Shown one piece after another: positions 1 to 5,572 of a stretch of DNA of 5,572 bases. The DNA is from GCA-2746795 sp046496595 (GTDB lineage Bacteria > Chloroflexota > Anaerolineae > Promineifilales > Promineifilaceae), in contig JAWOGU010000616.1 of the NCBI GenBank assembly GCA_046496595.1, forward strand, positions 1 through 5,572. Reading direction: 5' to 3'. The notes beneath the pieces are model-generated. The model saw nothing but the letters and a program-made list of their open reading frames with translations, was not told where the DNA came from and did no database searches. The translations under genes were made by a program, and so were the position numbers. Position 1 is the stretch's first letter. Each line of letters begins with the position of its first letter.

Positions 1-22
1 TCATTTTTCATCAATACTGCAT

Positions 23-47
23 TTATCGATAACCAGCAGCTGTTATC
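23..47. repeat. Clustered TTATC/GATAA half-sites (palindrome plus inverted repeat)
   Basis: Bases 23-32 are a perfect 10-bp palindrome, TTATCGATAA. It overlaps GATAAC at 28-33, which is inverted relative to GTTATC at 42-47 across an 8-bp gap. One pentamer thus occurs three times in 25 bp. The cluster lies where AT-rich DNA meets the GC-rich regulator remnant, so it could be a recombination scar, an element end or a protein-binding site. No known attachment-site family was recognised. AT-rich palindromes also arise by chance, so the function is a guess. Confidence 0.3.
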
Positions 48-167
48 TACAACTGGGAAGCCGGAACGACGCGCCCGAGGGCCGAGCAGCTCGCCGTCAT
101 CGCGGCCGTCCGGAAGATGGGCAAGCGCGAGGTCAAGGCACGGCTTGACCAGATGCAAGCGGATTGA
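33..167 (+). pseudogene. C-terminal remnant of an XRE/Cro-type HTH regulator
   Basis: This open frame follows a TAA at 30-32 and ends at TGA 165-167. It has no usable start codon. From about base 42 it reads VIYNWEAGTTRPRAEQL, followed after a short stretch by KMGKREVKARL. A YNWE-G-(T/S)RPR-EQL segment followed by GKRE--ARL is characteristic of the last HTH helix and tail of a family of small proteobacterial XRE-like DNA-binding proteins. About 41 family-like residues remain, so the recognition helix region and everything before it are missing. The preceding 50 bases are AT-rich and unrelated, which makes truncation by insertion or recombination the simplest explanation. The family assignment is from memory of the motif. 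It is unlikely to be functional, and it lies about 470 bp from the operon with no sign that it regulates it. Confidence 0.6.
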
Positions 168-471
168 TGGGCCAGCAAACGTCGCACCGGCAGCCCCTCA
201 GCCGCACGAGAACCACTACACACCCTGAAGGGCATCTTCGCTGGCTGAACGATCTGGGAACTAGTTAAGTACGAGAATAGTGTCGCTAAAGGTTCGGGCA
301 CTAAGGCTGCTCCACCGCTGCTCGGTCGAGGATGCGACGGGCGACAATTAGGCATGACAGTCCGGTCGTCGGCCTCAACGGCCATTCGCGTGCCAACCAG
401 TCTCGGTCGGCAATGTGTCGGTTACAGGCCACTCGACCGTGATCACGTTGAACGGCAGCTTCCCGATCAGA

Positions 472-488
472 CGAACTCACGCTTCCGA
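472..488 (-). repeat. Flanking repeat core, upstream copy (inverted)
   Basis: On the minus strand this reads TCGGAAGCGTGAGTTCG. It matches the plus-strand copy at 5354-5370 at 16 of 17 positions, the C/G seventh-to-eighth-base position being the only difference. It also resembles the copy at 5558-5572, which is cut by the window edge. The operon is therefore bracketed by this core in inverted orientation. Similarity beyond the core is weak, so these may be degenerate members of a dispersed intergenic repeat rather than ends of a defined transposon. Confidence 0.5.
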
Positions 489-510
489 GCACATGCAGGC
501 GTTGGAGAAA

Positions 511-526
511 TCACCCGAGCGGGTGA
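511..526. promoter_or_regulatory. Perfect 7-bp-arm palindrome, possible operator
   Basis: The sequence TCACCCGAGCGGGTGA has two perfect 7-bp arms around a 2-bp centre. It lies about 107 bp upstream of the TTG start of the first operon gene and just upstream of a possible -10 hexamer. The symmetry and position suit a dimeric regulator's binding site. It could instead form a short hairpin with a 4-nt loop, but no T-tract follows on the plus strand, so a terminator is less likely. No regulator gene is adjacent, and its identity is unknown. Confidence 0.35.
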
Positions 527-550
527 GAAAGTTATTCCAGGATGCACGCG

Positions 551-556
551 TAAAAT
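551..556 (+). promoter_or_regulatory. Possible -10 element of the operon promoter
   Basis: TAAAAT matches the sigma-70 -10 consensus TATAAT at five of six positions. It lies in the AT-rich leader about 78 bp before the first gene. No convincing -35 hexamer is found at the usual spacing; TTATTC at 532-537 is too close. The promoter may be activator-dependent or may lie elsewhere in the leader. Confidence 0.2.
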
Positions 557-633
557 ATGCTGCATGAATCACGGATAAATCAGGCCGGATCAATAGAACA
601 TTTCAAATGCAATTCTGAACAAATCTTATTGAG

Positions 634-3336
634 TTGATTTTGCCCCAATCAATCGAACTTCTTAAAACAGGCATTGTTTTCGGGCCTACACGTTACTTCA
701 GTGCACCTGGAGTAATGTTTTATCTGCACATACCAACTCTTGCTGACGCTGAATACGAGGCCATACAAAGGCGAATTTCTAACGTTCTACGCAAAATACA
801 TTTGGCACTTGACTCGGCACGTCATTCCTTTAACCCCTTAAATGCTCAGGAATTCATTGGCGAGCAGTTCGGTGAACTGGTAATTATGTTCCAGCGTGCG
901 GCTGATGCCGAGGTTTGCCATTACGCCGTTGTGCATGAGGGCGAGGAGGATAAAGTCAAAGTGCTTGTGGAGAAGGAGGATCACGGAACGGCTTTCTATG
1001 CCGGAATGCTCGCGCTGCAAGTCCTAAACGCCGCCCTTTCCGAAGCGGGCCCAATTGAGTTGGACATGCATGACGATATTAGGTCTTTTCTTGATTTTGC
1101 TGCGGAGCGCATGCTCGACCCCAATGCCCGGCTGGTTTTACAAGCTGCAAGAAGGTACCGGATTCCGGTCTTTGACTTGGAACAAGAGCCATTTGCTGCA
1201 ACACGTACCAATTTCACGGTCCGCCATGGGCTGCTGCAGCTTGGGCTATGTGCACGGCAACATCGTTTCCTTGGGGCGATGCCGCTCGGTGCAGCAACAA
1301 AAGTTCCCCGTTGGATATATCAGCGAGAAGCCACTGTGCATAGATTGCAGGAGCATGGCCTGCCCTTGCCCCGACAGGACCTGGAATTCCCGAACAAGAA
1401 TCGCTACAGCAGGGTACTACGGGCTGCGCAACGTATCGGCTTTCCCGTTGTGCTCAAGTTACCGGTGTCCAGCGAGTTTGACGATGCTCTGCCAACGAGT
1501 GGCGTCTTTGGACCAATTCAGAATGCAGATCAGCTAGCACAGGCTTACGAATGCGGCTTCTGGCCAGCGCATTCGATCTGGATTGAATCCTATGTTCCGG
1601 GCGCCACCTACCGTTTCCTAATCATGGATTCCAAACTGCTATCTGTTGTTCGTCTTCGCGCGCCAAGTGTCGTGGGTGATGGCATACGCAGCGTGAGGTT
1701 ACTGGCCGAAGCCAAAGCCAGTTCGTCTGGGACTCTTCGCGATCGAGTGGCCTGGAACCAACTCTTGACTCACCACTTCACGGCATGTCGGATGGCGCTG
1801 AATGGTTCACCCCTTGAATTCGTTCCGCAGCCTGGCGCATCTGTAATGCTTGATTTTGACAGTGTGGCATTCACCGGAAGCGTGAGCGAGGAACTGGCCG
1901 AAAAGGTACCAGATGAATATCGCACACTGGCACTTCATGCTGCAGCTGCCTGTGGGCTGGAATATACCGGTGTTGACATCGTAATCAACGATTTGAGTGG
2001 CCCTGCGACTTATCCGAATGCGGCCGTTGTCGCAATTAGACCCGAACCAGATTTACGTATCCATGCCGAATCTAACCCAGAGTTAGATGTCGCTGGAAGG
2101 CTAATACGTGAGTACTTCCCGACTCGAGAGGATGCAACTGTCCCAATCGTCGCAATTACAGGGACCAATGGAAAGACCACAACGAGCCGGATGATTGCCA
2201 GCATCTTCCGGCAGGCAGGTAAATGTACGGGGCTGGCCTGTTCAGATGGCGTGTATGCGGACAATGAGTTGCTAGAAGCCGGCGATCTGGCGGGAATTAC
2301 AGGCAGCCTCATGTTGTATGCACGCTCCGAAATTGAAGCGCTGGTGCTTGAGACAGCTCGAGGTGGCCTGATAACACTCGGTAGATCGTTTGACGTCTGC
2401 GATGTTGGAGTCTGTCTGAATGTCGCGGCAGACCATCTTGGTCAGGATGGTGTTGAGAGTGTTGAAGAGATGGCCGTTGTGAAGAGACAGGTCATAGAAA
2501 ACACCCTAGGCGCGGCGGTGTTGAATGCTGAAGATCCGTTATGTGTCGGCATGGCCAGCTTTTCTTCAGCGCAGCTGATCATCCTGTTTTCCGGAAAGCC
2601 GGGTTCCGTGCGCATTGCTCAGCACATTTCAGCTGGTGGGAAAGCCGTCTATGTCCGATACGATGGTGACGATGAGCTTTTCGTCTATTTCGATGGCGCA
2701 ACGCATACGTCTATCGTTGAGGTAAAGGAGGTGCCGGCGACCTTCGACGGGAAGGCTCGGCATAATATCGACAATGCTGCCGCTGCAATGGCGGCCGCAT
2801 TCGGCGTGGGATTGCCGTTAACGGCTATCAGATCTGCCCTCAGGCAGTTCCATATGGGCTTTGAAACGACTCCCAGCCGATTGAATGAACTTCTCGGCAG
2901 GCCATACCGGGTCTTGATGGATGCCGCCCACAACCTGCATGGGCTGCGCGCCTTGATGACGTACATTGATAGCCAATCCGTTCCGGGCAAGAGAATAATC
3001 GTGTTTGGCGCTTCCAGCCGCTTTCCCGAGGCCGATGTGCGTGAGATGGCACGATTGATCTCCGCCCGTTTTGACCGTTTTATCTGTAAAAAATACCGTG
3101 TCACCGAGCGTTTTTCTGCCTGCGCCGAACCTTGGCGCGTTCTGTGTGACGAACTCATGAATTCGGGTATTCAGAAAGAAGCGATACAAATTGTGCTCGA
3201 CCCCAAGGAGGCCGTTGCAGTTGCCATCAAGGAAATTGAACCGGGCGACTTGCTTTTGGTCTTGGTGCCAGCAGGAAGATCGCTTGAATCGGGTATTTGG
3301 GAAGAAATCCTGCGATTGAGCGGAACCACGCTGTGA
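634..3336 (+). CDS. Cyanophycin synthetase-like ligase with degenerate ATP-grasp and intact Mur ligase domain
   Basis: This 900-residue protein has CphA length and domain order. CphA is a cytosolic enzyme that builds multi-L-arginyl-poly-L-aspartate: its ATP-grasp domain adds Asp to the backbone and its Mur ligase domain adds Arg to each side chain. Residues about 1-190 match the CphA N-terminal domain, with GPTRYFS at 18-24 followed by a beta strand, as in the canonical GPNYWS region. HGLLQLG at 198-204 corresponds to the SLVQLGYG region. The ATP-grasp domain spans roughly 220-495 and keeps VVLK (K275), the IESYVPG--YR segment (317-327), VVGDG (346-350) and GVDIV (446-450). The DGNHGRG loop is replaced by residues 278-290, the NLSTGG motif by VAFTGS (411-416), and the EVNAAPGLRMH motif by 467-477, so the Glu and Asn metal ligands are A467 and R469. 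The Mur ligase domain (about 505-900) is intact: TGTNGKTTT (509-517), ETARGG (573-578), N596 and DHLG (600-603), HNI-N (710-714) and D-AHN (763-767). I infer an amide ligase without backbone elongation. The start is TTG 634, or TTG 640 with a weak GAG upstream. ATG 715 would remove the conserved first strand. Confidence 0.85.
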   Translation: MILPQSIELLKTGIVFGPTRYFSAPGVMFYLHIPTLADAEYEAIQRRISNVLRKIHLALDSARHSFNPLNAQEFIGEQFGELVIMFQRAADAEVCHYAVVHEGEEDKVKVLVEKEDHGTAFYAGMLALQVLNAALSEAGPIELDMHDDIRSFLDFAAERMLDPNARLVLQAARRYRIPVFDLEQEPFAATRTNFTVRHGLLQLGLCARQHRFLGAMPLGAATKVPRWIYQREATVHRLQEHGLPLPRQDLEFPNKNRYSRVLRAAQRIGFPVVLKLPVSSEFDDALPTSGVFGPIQNADQLAQAYECGFWPAHSIWIESYVPGATYRFLIMDSKLLSVVRLRAPSVVGDGIRSVRLLAEAKASSSGTLRDRVAWNQLLTHHFTACRMALNGSPLEFVPQPGASVMLDFDSVAFTGSVSEELAEKVPDEYRTLALHAAAACGLEYTGVDIVINDLSGPATYPNAAVVAIRPEPDLRIHAESNPELDVAGRLIREYFPTREDATVPIVAITGTNGKTTTSRMIASIFRQAGKCTGLACSDGVYADNELLEAGDLAGITGSLMLYARSEIEALVLETARGGLITLGRSFDVCDVGVCLNVAADHLGQDGVESVEEMAVVKRQVIENTLGAAVLNAEDPLCVGMASFSSAQLIILFSGKPGSVRIAQHISAGGKAVYVRYDGDDELFVYFDGATHTSIVEVKEVPATFDGKARHNIDNAAAAMAAAFGVGLPLTAIRSALRQFHMGFETTPSRLNELLGRPYRVLMDAAHNLHGLRALMTYIDSQSVPGKRIIVFGASSRFPEADVREMARLISARFDRFICKKYRVTERFSACAEPWRVLCDELMNSGIQKEAIQIVLDPKEAVAVAIKEIEPGDLLLVLVPAGRSLESGIWEEILRLSGTTL

Positions 3337-5213
3337 CATCGAATGCACTGTCTGAAGGGATATATTTCAATCCCTCACCTCGATATGGAATTACGTTACT
3401 CGCGGAATTGAGGCAGGCCATGAGCGGAATAAACCCGCTGGGCGGCGCCTATCTCGACTACCTGTTGACGGGGGAGTATTTCGACGGCAAGTCCGTTTGG
3501 ATCAGCGATTGTGATATCACGCGCTTAGCCTATCAGCACTTGCTGGAGGCGCATCCACACCTTGTCACCGAATCGCCATACAGCCCATATTTTCGCCGTG
3601 ACGGCATACGTGTTCGCGGTGAAAACGTCATTCAGTTATCGTCGATTCGCGCTTCATCGGCCCAGGAACGAGCGTGTCTGGAAGCGCACCAGTCAGGTGT
3701 CCGAGCTGGTCTTACGCGACCGATCGCCGTTTTCGCCGGCGGGCCGGCGCCCAAAATCGCGGCTTTGCTATGTGCCTGCCAAGGCCGCGGGGCTCCATCG
3801 TCCCTGTTCTTCATTGACGGCGCTGAACAGTCGAATGAAAGCGGATCAGCCAGCTACGAGCACATCAACCATGCCAACGCATTAAGCGCGGAATTTGACA
3901 ACTCTGGCCTAGCAATATTTTTGACCGCGCTCAGGCGGGCCTTGATGGGGGAGTCAAACCCGGAGACGGCGCTGAAGCCAGAGTACCGCCGTGTCGATCT
4001 TTGGCCGAAAGGAGTCACGTTTAGGGACGTCTTGATATACATCCAGTACGAAATTCATGGCCTGATCCAGCGAACGATGCGAAATTTTGGTTGGCTGAAT
4101 CAGCACGACAAAAGCCGTTACGCTAGCAAGATGTCCTCCCGTGTGCTGACCTTTCTGGAAGATCGGGCCGGGGTCCGCTTACGCATGGAAGTATCTACGC
4201 CCCGGACTTTCTTTCTCTACATGAATCAATCGCAATGGCGGCTTGCCCAGCATGAAAACCGCCATCTACAGAAAACCTTGGGCTTGGATATTCAGGGGTT
4301 GTCGCGTAATGCCCTGGTAACGAGTTATGGGGAGGCAGTGCTGGAGTCCATCTGCGGCGGAGACGTGTTTCCAGAAAATGGTTGTATTCGCCACGGCTTT
4401 GACAGGTTGGTAGCCGACGCGCTTGATCGGCTTGGTGGAAGTTATCGGACACGAAAGCGCATTCGTAAAATCTATTTTGCCGAACAGGACGCATCTGGCG
4501 CCCGAGGACCCTATGCCGTAGCGGTCATGGTGGAGAACATCTCGACTGGCGATATGTCTTTTCAACCTATTGATCATCTTGGGCTTTCCCTCGGACCATC
4601 CGCCACATATCACTATCATCCGGATTTATGCGGTGGGCCAATTTCCAGTTGGTTCAGCGATCATCTAAAGCTGGGTTGGCCGGTTCCCTATCAGACCATC
4701 GCCACTGGGGTCACGATGCAGGTTTTGTTCCGCATTACTGACAAAGATCGCTATCGCAAACTACCGTTCACCGGCTTGAAACAAACCCATTTCGTAGAGA
4801 TCGGCAGCGATGCAAATCATGTCTTGGTCAAACTCACGTCAGGAGGCAACATTGGATTGCCAGTGTATAGCCGCAGTTATGCGATCAGTGCCTTGGCTAG
4901 TCTATTGAGGATTGTCACACCGAATTCAGGTCTTTCATTTATAGACGTTGTTTGCGCGTGGCCCTGCGCAAGAGGTGTCAACGGCCCGAACAACGGACAG
5001 ATCGTGCGCTTGGCTAATAACTGCGCCATCCGTTTTGGTGAAGGGGGGACAGGTATGTCAAAAATGGGATCAAATGCCCAGTCCATTCTCGATCTTGTCG
5101 GCGTGCCCCATGGGTTGCCCTCAGAAGCTACGCTCGATTATCGTGACTATAGGCATACGGTGTTGGACAGACGTGCTCGGGTGTTGAAACGCCTGCTACG
5201 GAAACATAGTTAA
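3333..5213 (+). CDS. Unrecognised 626-residue protein, translationally coupled to the CphA-like gene
   Basis: I do not recognise this family. The preferred start is GTG 3333, which overlaps the upstream stop as GTGA, a classic coupling arrangement; a weak GAGCGGA (3318-3324) lies 8 nt before it. The frame is open upstream to a TTG at 3297, which would add 12 unlikely residues. The protein appears soluble and cytosolic, with no signal peptide and no transmembrane-length hydrophobic segment. A stretch at about 130-165 (IAVFAGGPAPKIAALL, then SSLFFIDGAE) alternates a hydrophobic strand, a glycine turn and a helix as in a Rossmann-like nucleotide- or SAM-binding fold, but this is only suggestive. 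Other notable segments are HENRH (307-311), YHYHPDLCGG (426-435), a Gly-rich GEGGTGMSKMGSN (569-581) and a basic C-terminal tail. The length and continuous frame argue for a functional gene. By context it should act with the CphA-like ligase, supplying, modifying or processing its substrate. It shows no CphA, Mur ligase or cyanophycinase signature that I can see. Confidence 0.85.
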   Translation: MTSNALSEGIYFNPSPRYGITLLAELRQAMSGINPLGGAYLDYLLTGEYFDGKSVWISDCDITRLAYQHLLEAHPHLVTESPYSPYFRRDGIRVRGENVIQLSSIRASSAQERACLEAHQSGVRAGLTRPIAVFAGGPAPKIAALLCACQGRGAPSSLFFIDGAEQSNESGSASYEHINHANALSAEFDNSGLAIFLTALRRALMGESNPETALKPEYRRVDLWPKGVTFRDVLIYIQYEIHGLIQRTMRNFGWLNQHDKSRYASKMSSRVLTFLEDRAGVRLRMEVSTPRTFFLYMNQSQWRLAQHENRHLQKTLGLDIQGLSRNALVTSYGEAVLESICGGDVFPENGCIRHGFDRLVADALDRLGGSYRTRKRIRKIYFAEQDASGARGPYAVAVMVENISTGDMSFQPIDHLGLSLGPSATYHYHPDLCGGPISSWFSDHLKLGWPVPYQTIATGVTMQVLFRITDKDRYRKLPFTGLKQTHFVEIGSDANHVLVKLTSGGNIGLPVYSRSYAISALASLLRIVTPNSGLSFIDVVCAWPCARGVNGPNNGQIVRLANNCAIRFGEGGTGMSKMGSNAQSILDLVGVPHGLPSEATLDYRDYRHTVLDRRARVLKRLLRKHS

Positions 5214-5316
5214 GCCGGTATTTGCGTTGACCACCAGTAGCCTGACTGTCAAGCATGGCCAATCTGTTGCCCCCACATTCGATCTCAGCATCCGTCTGCT
5301 AAGGAGCACAAACGCT

Positions 5317-5343
5317 TCATTGGCTCTTCGCTAGGGCCAATGA
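5317..5343 (+). terminator. Strong stem-loop after the operon, possible terminator without T-tract
   Basis: Arms 5317-5327 (TCATTGGCTCT) and 5333-5343 (AGGGCCAATGA) pair over 11 bp with one G-U wobble, around a 5-nt loop. The hairpin begins 103 nt after the stop of the second gene. No run of T follows, so it is not a canonical Rho-independent terminator. It could terminate weakly, protect the mRNA 3' end, or be part of the repeat that starts immediately after it (5344). Confidence 0.4.
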
Positions 5344-5370
5344 CAGAAACGGGTCGGAAGGGTGAGTTCG
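5344..5370 (+). repeat. Flanking repeat, downstream copy 1
   Basis: Bases 5344-5368 match 5548-5572 in direct orientation with two mismatches over 25 nt. The core TCGGAAGGGTGAGTTCG (5354-5370) also matches the minus-strand copy at 472-488 at 16 of 17 positions. The copy begins directly at the foot of the stem-loop at 5317-5343. Its function is unknown; it is probably a dispersed intergenic repeat. Confidence 0.55.
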
Positions 5371-5480
5371 GCGTTTTCGTAAGCAGCCATACAGCTGGAT
5401 TTCTGGTCACCGGCCGGTCTATGGCGGCGGACCTGATTTGCTCAGAGCGCCACCGGCCGCTGTGGCCGACCTGCTGTCCG

Positions 5481-5512
5481 TGAGTGGATGCCCCAAGCGG
5501 CTGCTCCACTCA
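5481..5512. repeat. Inverted repeat, 8-bp perfect arms
   Basis: TGAGTGGA (5481-5488) and TCCACTCA (5505-5512) are perfect inverted arms around a 16-nt spacer. No T-tract follows. It lies between the two downstream repeat copies and could be part of the same repeat array or a chance structure. Confidence 0.35.
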
Positions 5513-5547
5513 GGTACCTGCCGTTGAGCCCCTGAAGGATCGACCGG

Positions 5548-5572
5548 CAGCAACGGGTCGGAAGTGTGAGTT
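5548..5572 (+). repeat. Flanking repeat, downstream copy 2 (cut by window edge)
   Basis: This is a direct repeat of 5344-5368, 204 bp further on, with 23 of 25 bases identical. The window ends within it, so its full extent and any further copies cannot be seen. Confidence 0.5.

Larger units (their letters stand above)
168..633. other. Upstream intergenic region with no supported gene
   Basis: No open frame here looks like a real protein. The candidates are short, compositionally odd (rich in R, S, P and T) and lack ribosome binding sites or recognisable motifs. The region moves from GC-rich decayed sequence to a strongly AT-rich leader just before the first operon gene; bases 601-660 are 19/60 G+C. 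It contains a minus-strand copy of a repeat found downstream of the operon (472-488) and a 16-bp palindrome (511-526). It is probably a mixture of degenerate repeat sequence and the operon promoter. Confidence 0.6.
5214..5572. other. Downstream non-coding region with repeats and hairpins
   Basis: No convincing coding sequence follows the operon. A minus-strand open frame at 5285-5509 has no recognisable domain and overlaps the repeat and hairpin structures, so it is not called. The region is GC-rich and structured. It holds one strong stem-loop, one further inverted repeat, and two copies of a repeat core 204 bp apart, the second running into the window edge. It resembles degenerate intergenic repeat sequence typical of GC-rich proteobacterial accessory regions. 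Confidence 0.55.

Noticed and set aside
42..48. Possible integron attC-like core (GTTATCT)
   Set aside because: It does not fit the GTTRRRY core, and no paired inverse core or cassette array is present.
167..268. 33-residue open frame starting in TGATG overlap with the regulator remnant
   Set aside because: It is very short, low in hydrophobic residues and resembles no protein. The overlap is probably coincidental.
354..578. 74-residue plus-strand open frame between the regulator remnant and the operon
   Set aside because: There is no ribosome binding site or recognisable motif, its composition is odd, and it overlaps the repeat core and palindrome. It is likely a chance frame.
1055..1537. 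160-residue plus-strand open frame in another frame of the ligase gene
   Set aside because: It is an alternate-frame shadow of the N-terminal and ATP-grasp coding region and resembles no protein.
2818..3348. 176-residue minus-strand open frame
   Set aside because: It lies antisense inside the conserved Mur ligase coding region, where the plus-strand frame has clear family motifs.
5285..5509. 74-residue minus-strand open frame downstream
   Set aside because: It overlaps hairpin and repeat sequence and has no recognisable domain or initiation signal.
299..5509. Shared 11-mer GGCTGCTCCAC at 305-315 and 5499-5509 as an element end
   Set aside because: It is short and in direct orientation, which is inconsistent with the inverted repeat core. 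Such a match is plausible by chance.
5344..5572. Possible CRISPR-like repeat array
   Set aside because: Only two copies are visible, 204 bp apart, with mismatches. The spacing is far too long for a CRISPR array and no cas gene is present.

Overview
The window holds a compact two-gene operon on the + strand (about 634-5213), flanked on both sides by apparently non-coding, decayed sequence. The best clue to the host is a short GC-rich remnant at 33-167 that reads as the C-terminal tail of a proteobacterial XRE/Cro-type helix-turn-helix regulator. This suggests a beta- or gammaproteobacterium such as Burkholderiales or Xanthomonadales, at low confidence. Counted directly, bases 61-120 are 45/60 G+C. 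Samples of the operon are much lower: 26/60 at 661-720, 33/60 at 2461-2520 and 29/60 at 4081-4140. The operon may therefore be acquired DNA in a GC-richer genome.

Layout. Bases 1-50 are AT-rich (17/50 G+C) and carry clustered TTATC/GATAA half-sites at the point where the regulator fragment begins. Bases 168-633 hold no convincing gene. They contain one minus-strand copy of a repeat core (472-488), a 16-bp palindrome (511-526) and an AT-rich leader. Bases 634-3336 encode a 900-residue cyanophycin-synthetase-like protein. Bases 3333-5213 encode a 626-residue protein I do not recognise, whose GTG start overlaps the upstream TGA stop (GTGA). Bases 5214-5572 are non-coding, with a strong stem-loop at 5317-5343, two plus-strand copies of the same repeat core 204 bp apart, and a second inverted repeat.

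The central observation is in the first gene. It has the CphA architecture of N-terminal domain, ATP-grasp and Mur ligase. The Mur ligase motifs are intact (P-loop at 509-517, ETARGG, DHLG, HNI-N, AHN). The ATP-grasp domain has lost its glycine-rich loop and both metal-binding residues of the EVNAAPG-type motif, which here read A467 and R469. The protein therefore probably cannot elongate a poly-aspartate backbone, but could still ligate an amine or amino acid to a carboxylate. This is the opposite of cyanobacterial CphA2, which keeps ATP-grasp and loses Mur activity. With a tightly coupled partner of unknown fold, the pair looks like a specialised ligase system, perhaps for a small peptide or amino-acid conjugate, rather than ordinary cyanophycin storage. 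That functional reading is inference.
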